This document shows, piece by piece, positions 7,953 to 17,205 of a DNA stretch of 64,000 nucleotides; position 1 is the first letter of the stretch; the number at the start of each line of letters is the position of its first letter. The position numbers and the translations under genes were made by a program. This DNA comes from GAS188 sp044445965 (GTDB taxonomy: Bacteria; Pseudomonadota; Alphaproteobacteria; Rhizobiales; Beijerinckiaceae). Where the stretch lies: NCBI GenBank assembly GCA_044445965.1, contig JBIOEJ010000003.1:1-64000 (forward strand). The letters run 5' to 3'. The notes below the pieces were generated by a model. It searched no databases. It was not told where the DNA came from and was given only the letters and a program-made list of their open reading frames with translations.

Positions 7953-9172
7953 GCTTGCAGCGCTCGAGCCTCGAGCCTCGCGCGGAGCCCGAGCGGCGCG
8001 ACCTTGCCCCGAGCAATGGCGCCCTGCTCTGCGACATCCGCGTCATCGCCGACCGCGCGCGCTTCGATGCGCTCGAGGCGGAATGGAACGCGCTGTTCGC
8101 GCGCGTCGCGAGGCCCGATCAGCTGTTCCAGAGCTTCAACTGGCTCTGGCATTGGGCGAACCATTTCCTCGGCGCCTCGACGCGTCTCTCGATCGTCACC
8201 GGATGGAGGGGCGGGCGGTTGGTCATGGCCTGGCCGCTCGTCGTCCGCCATTCGCTCGGGCTCCTCAGGCTCGGCTGGATGGGCGAGCCCGCGAGCCAAT
8301 ATGGCGATGCCCTCGTCGAGCCGGGCGCCTTGGCGCATGCCATGCTGCGCCAAGGGTGGCGCGCCGCATGCTCGCAGGGCGCGGACGTTGCTTTCCTGCG
8401 CAAGACGCGCCGCACATCGCAGGCGGCTTCTCTGTTCGCCGAGCTCGGCGCGCCGAGCGTCTCGTCCTTCGCGCCCTATCTCGACTTCGCTGGCGCCAAG
8501 ACCTTCGAGGAGGTGCAGAAGCGCTTCTCCGCCAAGGCGCGCTCCAGCCGCCGCAGGCTGATGCGGCGCCTCGAGGAGGCGGGCACGATCGCCTTCCTCG
8601 ACGAGGCGCGAGGCGAAGAGGCGCGCGCGCTCGTGGCACGCACCTTCGCCCTCAAGCGGCAGGGCCTGGCGCAACGCGGCCGCTATTCGCCGGCGCTCGA
8701 GGATCCGGCCATGGAGGCCTTCTTCCGGGATGCGATGAGCGATGACAGGCGGCCCGTCGGCTCCTTGTTCAACGCCATATCATGCGACGGCGTGGTGATC
8801 GGCGTCGCCTTGTCCTTCGTCTGCAAGAGCGAAGGCTTCGGCCATATCCTGGCGCATGATGTCGGCTTCAACAAGCAGGGCGTCGGCGTGATCCTCGCTG
8901 AACGCATCTTCGGCGCGGCCCATGGGCGCGGCATCGGGCGTTTCGACATGCTGGCGCCGAACGACGCCTTCAAGATGGAATGGGCGAGCGGGGAAGTCGG
9001 CGTCGATGATTGGGCCATCCCGCTGACGCTCAAGGGCACGTTCTTGGTGCGGCTCTGGCTCGGTGGGGTCCGCGGCGCGCTCAAGCGCATCGCCGATGCC
9101 GCGCCGGCTCGGCTCGGCGCCGCCGTCTGGCCGGCATATCGCTGGCTCAAGGGGGCGAGGCGGGCAGCCTAG
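7949..9172 (+). CDS. GNAT-superfamily acetyltransferase, BioF2/CelD-like
   Basis: About 407 residues, resembling the BioF2-like double-GNAT acyltransferases found in polysaccharide and antibiotic clusters. Conserved elements include the N-terminal FNWLWHWANHFLG region, the middle RFSAKARSSRRRLMRRLEEAG segment typical of these proteins, and the C-terminal GNAT core in which HDVGFNKQGVGVILAERIF precedes FDMLAPNDAFKMEWASG. The start is uncertain: there is no ATG. TTG at 7949 overlaps the previous stop (TTGA) and TTG at 7955 is next; I give 7949. The coupling to the DUF6875-like gene suggests a two-protein system. The acceptor molecule is unknown. Confidence 0.72.
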   Translation: MSLQRSSLEPRAEPERRDLAPSNGALLCDIRVIADRARFDALEAEWNALFARVARPDQLFQSFNWLWHWANHFLGASTRLSIVTGWRGGRLVMAWPLVVRHSLGLLRLGWMGEPASQYGDALVEPGALAHAMLRQGWRAACSQGADVAFLRKTRRTSQAASLFAELGAPSVSSFAPYLDFAGAKTFEEVQKRFSAKARSSRRRLMRRLEEAGTIAFLDEARGEEARALVARTFALKRQGLAQRGRYSPALEDPAMEAFFRDAMSDDRRPVGSLFNAISCDGVVIGVALSFVCKSEGFGHILAHDVGFNKQGVGVILAERIFGAAHGRGIGRFDMLAPNDAFKMEWASGEVGVDDWAIPLTLKGTFLVRLWLGGVRGALKRIADAAPARLGAAVWPAYRWLKGARRAA

Positions 9173-9399
9173 GCCGAGGCACAGCCCATGGGCGGGCGAC
9201 CCCACAGCCGTGGTTGCGATCGAAACCGACCATTGCGGCTCACTCGATCACCTCAGATCGCGAGGCGCGGCTTCCGCGAAGTAGAGCCAGCGAGTAGTAT
9301 CCGCAAAGCCGATGGTCGGCCCGGACAGGGGCGCCATCAACAAGCTTTTGCGCAACACGAAACGCTTTGGCGGCAACGCCCGAGCGGGTCGAGGAGCCC

Positions 9400-12300
9400 A
9401 TGGACATCGCCGACTGGCTCGAAGCCATGGGGCTTCGCCAATATTCCGAGCGGTTTTCGGAGAACGACGTCGATCTCGACGCACTCTGCTTCTTGACCGA
9501 CGCGGATCTCAAGGAGCTCGGCGTTTCGCTGGGCCATCGGCGAAAGATGCTGGCCGCGATTGCAGCGCTCGGCAACGCGGCGACCGCGCCGCAATCGACG
9601 CCCGCGAAGAAGACGCCCTCGCCGGGTTCGGGCGGAGCCGCGATGCCCGAGCATGGCCCGGCCGAGCGCCGGCAGGTGACGGTGATGTTCTGCGATCTCG
9701 TCGGCTCGACGGCGATGTCGGCGCGCCTCGATCCGGAGGACATGCGCGAGGTCATCGCATCCTACCAAAGGAAAGTCGCCGAGACGGTCGAGCGCCATGC
9801 GGGCTATGTCGCGAAATATATGGGCGACGGAGCACTCGTCTATTTCGGTTATCCAAGGGCGCGCGAGGACGATGTCGAGCGCGCCGTCAGGGCCGGGCTC
9901 GAGCTCGCCGATGCGATCGGCCATCTTCGCACGCGGGCGGAAGCCCAGCTCGCGGCGCGCATCGGCATTGCGACCGGACTCGTCGTGATCGGCGACCTCA
10001 TCGGCAGCGGCGAAGCCCAGGAGCGTGGGATCGTCGGCGATACACCGAATTTGGCGGCCCGGCTCCAGGGCGTCGCCGCGCCGGGCACGGTGGTGATCGC
10101 GGAAGGCACGCGGCGATTGCTCGGCCGCCTCTTCGAGCTGGAGGATCTGGGCGCGCTCGCACTCAAGGGCCTCGACGGGCCGGTGCGAGCCTGGAGAGCC
10201 GTGCGTCCGAGGAGGGGCGAGAGCCGGTTCGAGGCGCTGCATGGGGGCGGGCTCACCGCCTTGGTCGGGCGAGAGGAGGAGATCGAGCTGCTCTACCGCC
10301 GCTGGCGGCGGGCCGCGGCCGGCGGGGGACAGGTCGCGCTCGTTTCGGGCGAGCCGGGGATCGGCAAGTCGCGGCTCGTGGTCGGGCTCGGCGAGAAGAT
10401 CGAGGGGGAATCCCATATCCGGCTCCACTGTTCCTGCTCGCCGCAACACGCCGACAGCGTGCTCCATCCCGTCATCGCCCAGCTCGAACGGGCGGCCGGC
10501 TTTACGCATGAGGATGATGCGCGGGCAAAGCTCGACAAGCTCGATCGCCTGCTCTCGCGCGGCGCGGCTTCCCCTGAAGACGGGGCGCTGCTCGCCGAGC
10601 TCCTGTCGCTCGCCAATGACGGCCGCTATCCGACGCTCGCCCTCGAAGCCCAGCAGCGGCGGCAGCGGACCCTCGCGGCCCTGCTGGCGCAAATCGAGGG
10701 CCTCAGCCGCGAACAGCCGGTCTTGTTGATTTTCGAGGATGTGCACTGGATCGACCCGACGAGCCTCGAGCTGCTGAGCCGGATGGTGGAGCGCATCGGC
10801 GACCTTCCGGTGCTGCTCATCGTGACCTTCCGGCCGGAGTTCGCGCCACCCTGGGTCGGGCAGGCGCATGTGACGTCCTTGATCTTGAACCGGCTCGGAA
10901 AGCGCGACGTCGACCTGATGATCGAGCGTCTCCTCGAGAACATGTCGCTGCCCGCCGCCGTCCTGGCCGAGCTCGTCGCACGCACGGACGGAATCCCGCT
11001 TTTCGTCGAGGAGATGACGAAGGCGGTGCTGGAGGCGGGCTCGGAAGCTTGGCAAGCCGCTTCGACCGGCCCGTCTTCGACCCTTGCGGTTCCGGCGACG
11101 CTGCAGGCCTCGCTCATGGCGCGGCTCGACCGGCTCGGTCCGGCCAAGGAGGTGGCGCAGATCGGCGCGGCGATCGGCCGCGAATTCTCCTACCCGCTGC
11201 TCGCCGCTGTGGCGCAAAAGAGCGAGCCCGAGCTCGCCTTCGCCCTCGATCGGCTCACCGAAGCTGGCCTCGTGTTCCGGCAGGGCACGCCGCCGCATGC
11301 GAGCTACCTCTTCAAGCATGCCCTGGTGCAAGACGCGGGCTATGCGAGCTTGCTGCGCGGCCGACGCCAAGAGATTCACGCCCGCATCGCCCTGGCGCTC
11401 GAGGAGGGATTCCCGGCGCTCGTCGTGGCGGAGCCGGAGCTGCTCGCCTACCATTTCGCCTTGGCGAATCTGCCCGATCGCGCCTGCGCCTATTGCGAGC
11501 TCGCGGGCGATCGGGCCGCCTCGCGCTCGGCATATGCCGAGGCCGTGGCTCATTTCAACATGGGACTCTCCGAGGCCGCCAAGCTCTCGCCCGGAGTGGA
11601 GCGCAGCCGGCGCGAGCTCGCGCTGCTGCTCAAGCTCGGCCCGGCCCTCGCCATCAGGGAGGGACCGAGGAGCCCGGAGCTCGAATCCGCGTATCGGCGG
11701 GCCCATGAGCATGCCCGGGCCCTGGCCGATGGGCCGAGCCTGTTCAAGGCGACCTGGGGCCTGTGGTTGCATGCCAATCTCGCCGGCCGGTTCGTGGCGG
11801 CAGGCGAGCGGGTGCAAGAACTCCTCTCCTTGGGCCACCGGCTGCAGGATGACGGTCTGGTGCTCGAGGCCTATCACTGCAGTTGGGGCACCGCGAATTT
11901 CCGCGGCGATGCGGACACGGCGCTCCGCGACAGCCGCGAGGGCGTCGAGCGCTACGATCCGGCGCGACACGCCCGCCTGGGCCTGATCTTCGGCGGCCAT
12001 GATCCGGGCGTCTGCGCCTGTGGCACTCACGGCATGTCGCTGTGGCTCGCCGGATTTCCGGCGCAGGCGCCGATCTTTGCCGGGCGCGCCATCGAGCTGG
12101 CCGAGACGCTCGACCATCCTCATAGTCTCACGCACGGGCTCCTCTGTGCCAGCCTCATCCATCAGCTGGCGGGCGACGCGGATCGTTGCCTCGCCCTTGC
12201 CGACCGGCTTGTCGCGGTGGCGCGCCGATACGACTTCCCGTCGCATATCACCGAGGGGCGGTTCCTCGGCGGCTGGGCGCGGGCCATGCAATCGGATGTC

Positions 12301-12762
12301 GCGGCCGGGATCGAGCAGATGGAGGACGCCTTCGCCTCGAAACTGCGGCACTATCTGGTCCACGACAGCGTCCGGCTGGCCGAGGCTCTCCGCCTCGCCG
12401 GGCGCGAGGCCGAGGCCCTCGCCGTCCTGAACCGGGCGCTCGAGGATATCGTGGAACCGGACACCGGCTATTATTTGCCGGAGCTGCATCGTCTGCGCGG
12501 CGAGCTCATGCTGCGCCTCGACCCCGGAAACCGCGACGAGGCGCTCCACGCGATCGGCACGGGGCTCGATCTCGCGACGAGGCTGGGAGCGCGCTCACTC
12601 AGCCTGCGCGCCGCCGTGAGCCTGGCCCGTGCCTCCGGCGCGCGCGGGGGTTCGGGTGATGAAGCCGCGGCTCGCCTGCGCCAGATCTATGAGGGTTTGA
12701 CCGAGGGCTTCGACACGCCCGATCTCAAGGAGGCCAAGGCGGTGCTGAATTCGCTGGCGTGA
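9400..12762 (+). CDS. SAM domain - class III adenylate cyclase - AAA ATPase - TPR regulator
   Basis: A 1120-residue multidomain signalling protein. Residues 1-58 are a SAM domain (MDIADWLEAMGLRQYSERFS). About 88-265 is a class III nucleotide cyclase with both metal aspartates (Asp99 in FCDLVGST, Asp143 in YMGDGALVYFG), the substrate-specifying Lys139 and the transition-state Asn/Arg in GDTPNLAARL, so it should be catalytically active. From about 285 comes an AAA/STAND-type ATPase with Walker A GEPGIGKS (317-324) and a Walker B-like LLIFEDVHWIDP. The rest is helical TPR-like repeat. ATG at 9400 is preferred over a TTG at 9367 because it begins exactly at the SAM domain after GAGGAG. It is alone between unrelated genes; the input signal and target are unknown. 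Confidence 0.9.
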   Translation: MDIADWLEAMGLRQYSERFSENDVDLDALCFLTDADLKELGVSLGHRRKMLAAIAALGNAATAPQSTPAKKTPSPGSGGAAMPEHGPAERRQVTVMFCDLVGSTAMSARLDPEDMREVIASYQRKVAETVERHAGYVAKYMGDGALVYFGYPRAREDDVERAVRAGLELADAIGHLRTRAEAQLAARIGIATGLVVIGDLIGSGEAQERGIVGDTPNLAARLQGVAAPGTVVIAEGTRRLLGRLFELEDLGALALKGLDGPVRAWRAVRPRRGESRFEALHGGGLTALVGREEEIELLYRRWRRAAAGGGQVALVSGEPGIGKSRLVVGLGEKIEGESHIRLHCSCSPQHADSVLHPVIAQLERAAGFTHEDDARAKLDKLDRLLSRGAASPEDGALLAELLSLANDGRYPTLALEAQQRRQRTLAALLAQIEGLSREQPVLLIFEDVHWIDPTSLELLSRMVERIGDLPVLLIVTFRPEFAPPWVGQAHVTSLILNRLGKRDVDLMIERLLENMSLPAAVLAELVARTDGIPLFVEEMTKAVLEAGSEAWQAASTGPSSTLAVPATLQASLMARLDRLGPAKEVAQIGAAIGREFSYPLLAAVAQKSEPELAFALDRLTEAGLVFRQGTPPHASYLFKHALVQDAGYASLLRGRRQEIHARIALALEEGFPALVVAEPELLAYHFALANLPDRACAYCELAGDRAASRSAYAEAVAHFNMGLSEAAKLSPGVERSRRELALLLKLGPALAIREGPRSPELESAYRRAHEHARALADGPSLFKATWGLWLHANLAGRFVAAGERVQELLSLGHRLQDDGLVLEAYHCSWGTANFRGDADTALRDSREGVERYDPARHARLGLIFGGHDPGVCACGTHGMSLWLAGFPAQAPIFAGRAIELAETLDHPHSLTHGLLCASLIHQLAGDADRCLALADRLVAVARRYDFPSHITEGRFLGGWARAMQSDVAAGIEQMEDAFASKLRHYLVHDSVRLAEALRLAGREAEALAVLNRALEDIVEPDTGYYLPELHRLRGELMLRLDPGNRDEALHAIGTGLDLATRLGARSLSLRAAVSLARASGARGGSGDEAAARLRQIYEGLTEGFDTPDLKEAKAVLNSLA

Positions 12763-13032
12763 TTTTGACGCGCCTGTCGGCGTCGGCATGGAGCCGCCGC
12801 GCGCCGTAGCTTCCGCCATCGATGAGCGGGAACGCTGGGACAATCGCGGTAGTGATGCGCCCAGCGTGGCTTGTGCGCTCCAGCCATGCAGGCGGCTCGG
12901 ATGACAAAGCCGGGGCTTCGGCTACCTTTGCCTCGTGCCGTTGCGAGGCGGCAGGCGGCCGAGCGCTCTTGACCGACGAGCACCCTGCCGGCGCTCGCCA
13001 CACGGGCCTCGCGCCTTCATGAGGAGACGACC

Positions 13033-14757
13033 ATGGCTGATGCGACGATCGACAGGCTCGCCGGTGCGGTGAGCGCGCCGGCGATGATGCGCCATCTCGA
13101 GGAGTTCGCCCGCAGGGTGAAGCTCTCGGGAACGCCGGAGGAGCTCGAGAGCTTCCGCTACCTGCAATCTCGCCTGGACAGCTATGGGCTGAAGACCGAC
13201 CTGATCCTCCACGACGCCTATATCAGCCTGCCCGGAAAAGCGCGCCTCGAGATCGGCAACCTGACGCCTGACTGCATCACGCACTCGTTCTCGTGCTCCT
13301 CGCCGCCGGAAGGCGTGCGCGGTAAGCTGGTCTATGCGGGCAGCGGCGGCCCGAAAGACTTTGCCGGCCTCGATGTGCGCGGCAAGATCGTCCTCCTCGA
13401 GCACATCGCCAACCCGGCAGCGTCGCTGCGCGCCTCCGAGGCCGGCGCCGCCGGGCAGATCCATATCAGCCCGCATAAGCACCTGCACGAGATGTGCATT
13501 TCTCCCGTCTGGGGCAGCCCGACCGAAGAGACAATCGGCAGGCTGCCGTCGACCGTCGTGCTCAGCGTCCGCCAGGCGGATGGCGATGCCTTGAAGCGCC
13601 GCGTCTCGGCGGGCGAAGAGGTCGTGGCCGTGCTGCATGCCGAAGTCGACACGGGCTGGCGCAAGACCCCGATCCTGGTGGCGGAGCTGGCGCGCGAGAA
13701 CGCCGCCGAGGACGAGCCGTTCGTGATGTTCTCCGGCCACCACGACACCTGGCATCTCGGCGTGATGGACAATGGCGGCGCCAACGCCACCATGCTCGAG
13801 GTGGCGCGGCTCATGGCGCCCGAGCGGGCGCGGCTGCGGCGGGGCCTGCGGCTGTGCTTCTGGTCCGGGCATTCCCATGGCCGCTATTCCGGCTCGAGCT
13901 GGTATGCCGATAATCGTTGGGAGGAACTGGCGGAACGCTGCGCCGTCCATGTCAATGTCGATTCGACCGGCGCCAAGGGCAACACGGTGATGACGGACGC
14001 CCTCTCATCCTCGGAGCTTTACGGGCTCGCCGCGGAGGCGGTGCAACGTCAAGGCAACCAGACGCTCGACGGCCACCGCATGAGCCGGGCGGGCGACCAA
14101 TCTTTCTGGGGCATCGGGGTTCCGTCGATATTCATGGGCATGGGCGAGCAGCCGCTCGGCAGCGACGACAACGTCGTGGGGGCGATCCTCGGCGGCACCA
14201 ACCGCAAGGCCGCGGGCTTCGGCTGGTGGTGGCACACGCCGGACGACACGCTCGACAAGATGGACCCCGAGCTGCTCGTCCGGGATACGCGCGTCTACGT
14301 GCACGCGATCTGGCGCCTCTTGACGGATCGCATCCTGCCGCTCGACTACGCGGCGCATGCCGAGGCGCTGGCGCGCGAGCTCGACGGCCTCGAAGCGAAA
14401 TTGAAGGGCCGCTTCGATCTCGAGCCGCTGGCGCGCCGCGTCCGAAAGCTTCGCGACAGCGCCGCTTCTCTGAAGACGCGCGCCGCGGGCGCCGTGTCCG
14501 ACACCGAGGCCGCTCGCATCAATGCGAGCCTGATGGCCGTGTCCCGCGCCATGGTGCCGATGGACTATACGAGCGGCAACCGGTTCGAGCCGGACCCGGC
14601 GCTCGGCCAGTCGGCCTATCCGGTCCTCGACCCGTTGCGGCGCCTCGCGGGGGCGGCCGGCAGCGACGAGGCTCATTTCATCGCGGTCGCGGCGAAACGG
14701 GCGTCGAACCGCCTGGCCTTCGCGCTCGACCAGGCGGACGCGGCCTTGGGGGTCTAG
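13033..14757 (+). CDS. M28-family peptidase-like protein with PA insert
   Basis: A 574-residue protein with the layout of M28 aminopeptidases: an inserted protease-associated domain (about 90-205), then the metallopeptidase core. Metal ligands are recognisable as His236/Asp238 in GHHDTW, Asp246 in MDNGGANATM, Asp310 in VNVDSTGAKG and His401 in HTPDDTLDKMD. The segment that normally carries the adjacent catalytic and zinc-ligand glutamates reads FWSGHSHGRYSGSSWYAD, with no Glu. No signal peptide is visible. A GAGGAGACGACC ribosome site precedes the ATG. It may be a peptidase with changed metal chemistry, an amidohydrolase, or a non-catalytic relative; substrate unknown. Confidence 0.8.
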   Translation: MADATIDRLAGAVSAPAMMRHLEEFARRVKLSGTPEELESFRYLQSRLDSYGLKTDLILHDAYISLPGKARLEIGNLTPDCITHSFSCSSPPEGVRGKLVYAGSGGPKDFAGLDVRGKIVLLEHIANPAASLRASEAGAAGQIHISPHKHLHEMCISPVWGSPTEETIGRLPSTVVLSVRQADGDALKRRVSAGEEVVAVLHAEVDTGWRKTPILVAELARENAAEDEPFVMFSGHHDTWHLGVMDNGGANATMLEVARLMAPERARLRRGLRLCFWSGHSHGRYSGSSWYADNRWEELAERCAVHVNVDSTGAKGNTVMTDALSSSELYGLAAEAVQRQGNQTLDGHRMSRAGDQSFWGIGVPSIFMGMGEQPLGSDDNVVGAILGGTNRKAAGFGWWWHTPDDTLDKMDPELLVRDTRVYVHAIWRLLTDRILPLDYAAHAEALARELDGLEAKLKGRFDLEPLARRVRKLRDSAASLKTRAAGAVSDTEAARINASLMAVSRAMVPMDYTSGNRFEPDPALGQSAYPVLDPLRRLAGAAGSDEAHFIAVAAKRASNRLAFALDQADAALGV

Positions 14758-14814
14758 AGCCTTCCGGCGCGCATCGAGCGGGATCTCGTGCTCGATTGCG
14801 CGACCATCAGCGCG

Positions 14815-14845
14815 TTTCACCTCTCCCGCAAGGGGAGAGGTGAAA
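14815..14845. terminator. 13-bp perfect hairpin, terminator or REP copy
   Basis: Arms 14815-14827 and 14833-14845 are perfectly complementary (13 bp) around a GCAAG loop. The element lies between two convergent genes. The top strand starts TTT and ends AAA, so the minus-strand transcript also has a run of U near the stem. A half copy of the same sequence (CCCGCAAGGGGAGAGGTG) occurs at about 2784-2801, which suggests a dispersed palindrome family used as a bidirectional terminator. Confidence 0.7.
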
Positions 14846-14885
14846 AGGCGCCGGCCAAGCCGCGAACATCCTCTCGGCACCGCGC

Positions 14886-15500
14886 TCATTTCACGTTGAT
14901 CGGCAGGTCTTCCGCGATCCGGCGCGCCGCCATCAGCCTGCCATTGGCATCGTAGCGAAGCTCGACGACCCAATCATAGACCTGCCTCGGCCAGTGGTCC
15001 CGCTGCAAGATCACATCCGGCTCGCCGCCGAGAGCCAGAATGAGCTTGGGGATATGCCCGTGATGCCAGGCGATCAGGATCCGCTTTCCATGCGGATTCG
15101 CGCGCAGCTCGTCGGCCAACGCCTCCACGTCGCCACTGGCAAAGCGCGTGTCGATCGGGAGCCCGAGGGCAGTGCCGAGAGGCTTCAGCGTCAATTGCGG
15201 ACGGTCGCTCCTGAGGGTCTCCCTCGAGGCGATGAGCGTGTCGGGTATGAAGGGAGCAGTGCCGGCGGTGAACGGATTGAAATAGCGGGCATAGGCGACT
15301 GCCCTTGCGTCGCCGGCCGGCGACAGCTCGGCGCCTTCCCCCGGCTTTTCGGCATGGCGGACGATCAGCACCGTCACATTGGCCATGTAGGGCGAGGCGA
15401 GGTCACGCTCCCTCGCAGGTGACGACGAGACCGTGGTCAGCAGCGATATGACGAGCAATGCCCCGCAAAGAACCCGTCTATCGAAATCGGCGTAGCTCAT
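14886..15500 (-). CDS. Histidine phosphatase (phosphoglycerate mutase-like) family protein, exported or membrane-anchored
   Basis: A 204-residue member of the histidine phosphatase superfamily. The active-site motif is VLIVRHAEKPGEGAELSPAG, with the catalytic His in RHA. A second conserved His is in IAWHHGHIPKLI. A hydrophobic segment near residues 10-27 (VLCGALLVISLLTTVSS) looks like a signal peptide or anchor, so the enzyme probably works in the periplasm. An internal Met before NVTVLIVRHAEK could give a cytoplasmic short form, but the hydrophobic start argues for the longer one. The family includes phosphatases of small esters and SixA-type regulators; the substrate is not predictable. Confidence 0.8.
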   Translation of the reverse strand: MSYADFDRRVLCGALLVISLLTTVSSSPARERDLASPYMANVTVLIVRHAEKPGEGAELSPAGDARAVAYARYFNPFTAGTAPFIPDTLIASRETLRSDRPQLTLKPLGTALGLPIDTRFASGDVEALADELRANPHGKRILIAWHHGHIPKLILALGGEPDVILQRDHWPRQVYDWVVELRYDANGRLMAARRIAEDLPINVK

Positions 15501-15674
15501 GACCGGCGCTCAGGATACGGCATAAGAAGAGGCCTTCGCGGCCCTTGCTCCGTGATTATGTCATGGGCGCGGGGGGTCGGTAAGCCAAGAAGTCAAGGCT
15601 CCAGGGCGCGCAACAGCATACGTATCGGCCTTCGGCGGCTTCCCCGTCGCCGGCGCAGGCGATAGGCTCGCGCG

Positions 15675-16088
15675 ATGCCCAAGATCACCCATGTGCTCGA
15701 AACCTCTCTCTACGCCAAGGACCTCGCCGTCACGGCAAAATTCTATGCGGAGGTACTCGGCTTGAGCGCCATGCTGGAGACACCGCGTCTCGTGGCCTTC
15801 GATGCCGGCAACCGCAGCGTCCTCCTGGTGTTCCAGGAGGGCGCCACAACTGATGATCTCGCGACCGGTGAGGGCGTCATCCCCGGCCATGACGGCATGG
15901 GGAGGCTGCATATCGCGCTCGCCATTGCGGCGGACAGCCTCGGCGAATGGCGCGATCGCCTGGCAGAGCATGGCGTGCCCGTCATCAGCGAGACGCGATG
16001 GCGGCGCGGCGGCACGAGCCTTTATTTCCACGATCCCGACGGACATGTGGTTGAGCTCGCGACGCCGGGTCTGTGGGCGAATTATTGA
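15675..16088 (+). CDS. VOC (glyoxalase/bleomycin-resistance fold) family protein
   Basis: A 137-residue single VOC domain protein. It starts with ITHVLETSLYAKDLAVTAKFYAEVLG and ends with SLYFHDPDGHVVELATPGLW, the two paired beta-alpha-beta-beta-beta modules of the fold. Likely metal ligands are His5, the His in LHIALA and Glu in VVELATPG, as in glyoxalase-type enzymes. The family includes dioxygenases, isomerases and antibiotic-binding proteins. It is a lone gene divergent from the phosphatase and upstream of a methyltransferase, with no obvious functional partner. Confidence 0.8.
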   Translation: MPKITHVLETSLYAKDLAVTAKFYAEVLGLSAMLETPRLVAFDAGNRSVLLVFQEGATTDDLATGEGVIPGHDGMGRLHIALAIAADSLGEWRDRLAEHGVPVISETRWRRGGTSLYFHDPDGHVVELATPGLWANY

Positions 16089-16199
16089 TGCCGGGCGGAT
16101 GCTCATGTACATGCCTCCGCGGGTGGGTGCTCTCCATGCCGCGATACCAAACGGGCTTGGCAAAGATCGAAATGCCCCATCCGCCAGGATGCTACCGAC

Positions 16200-16904
16200 A
16201 TGAACTATACTCGGGCGAACTGGACCTATGACGAGTTCGCGCAGATCGGCATCGACTTCGCCGACGCAGCCGAGGTCGAGGCCTATGATCGCCGCCAAGG
16301 CGACAAGGACGCGGTCAACGCGGGATTGCTACGGGAACTCGGTGTCGGGCGCGGCCATGTCGTGGTCGATCTCGGCACCGGCACGGGGTCGCTCGCGATC
16401 GCGGCGGCGCTCGCTGGCGCAACCGTGCATGCGGTCGATATCTCCTGCGCCATGCTGGAGCGCGCCCGCGCCAAGGCCGCCCGGGCCGGAGCTACGGGCA
16501 TCAGCTTCCACCATGCGGGCTTCCTCACTTATGCGCATGCGCCGGGGACCGCGGACTTCGTCTTCAGCCAGTTCGCGTTGCATCATCTGCCGGATTTCTG
16601 GAAGCAGAGCGCCATGCTGCGCGTCGCCAAGGCGCTGCGGGATGGCGGCCTGTTCTATCTGAAGGACGTGGTCTTCTCCTTCGAGCCGGACCATCAGGAA
16701 GAGGCGGTCGAGAACTGGCTCGCCGCCGTTTCCCATGGGGACGGAAAGGGTTGGGCGCGGGCCGATTTCGAAACCCATATCCGCGACGAGAACTCGACCT
16801 TCGCCTGGATCATCGAGGGCATGCTGAGGCGCGCCGGGCTGGTCATCGAGAAGGCCGATTATGCCTTGGCTGCTTATGCGACCTTCCTGGCGCGCAAGCG
16901 CTGA
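16200..16904 (+). CDS. Class I SAM-dependent methyltransferase
   Basis: A 234-residue Rossmann-fold methyltransferase. The S-adenosylmethionine loop is GHVVVDLGTGTGSLAIAAAL and the acidic residue binding the ribose is in HAVDISCAMLERARAKAA. Post-I region FSQFALHHLPDFWKQSAML and LRDGGLFYLKDVVFSFEPD are typical of the UbiE/Methyltransf_11 group acting on small molecules. The ATG at 16200 overlaps the last bases of a poorly defined spacer and no strong ribosome site is visible. Its substrate is not evident. Confidence 0.8.
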   Translation: MNYTRANWTYDEFAQIGIDFADAAEVEAYDRRQGDKDAVNAGLLRELGVGRGHVVVDLGTGTGSLAIAAALAGATVHAVDISCAMLERARAKAARAGATGISFHHAGFLTYAHAPGTADFVFSQFALHHLPDFWKQSAMLRVAKALRDGGLFYLKDVVFSFEPDHQEEAVENWLAAVSHGDGKGWARADFETHIRDENSTFAWIIEGMLRRAGLVIEKADYALAAYATFLARKR

Positions 16905-17007
16905 TCGCTCTTCCTTCTCCTCCCCGGACTTGGCCCGGATCACAGTCCGGGCCTTGATGCGGGGGTTGCGAGACCTTTGCGAAACTCGCGTCTGCCATCT
17001 GACCGCT

Positions 17008-17095
17008 TGTCCGCTCATTCCCGCGAAAGCGGGAATCTAGAATCTCCACCTGTTTTGTAGATCCGGGTTCCCGCTTTCGCAGGAATGAGCGGACA
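17008..17095. repeat. 28-bp inverted repeat (REP-type palindrome)
   Basis: Arms 17008-17035 and 17068-17095 are inverted copies with a single mismatch (core TCATTCCCGCGAAAGCGGGA), separated by 32 bases. Each arm contains a small palindrome of its own (CCCGC...GCGGG). The shape resembles paired REP sequences known from many proteobacteria. A second weaker GC palindrome (CCCGGAC...GTCCGGG) lies just upstream at about 16923-16951. Confidence 0.8.
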
Positions 17096-17205
17096 TGGAG
17101 CTCCCGGCCAAGGGGAAGTGAGGGCGCGACAGGTTGCGCAATTTTCCAGAGCGGCGCTAAGGATCGGTCTCATCGGCCTTGGCGTGAAGAATACCGGAGA
17201 AGACG

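Noticed and set aside
9337..12549. 1070-codon open frame on the minus strand
   Set aside because: It is antisense to the cyclase-ATPase gene, whose domains and start are clear. Long antisense frames are expected at this GC content, and the translated antisense has no recognisable domain.
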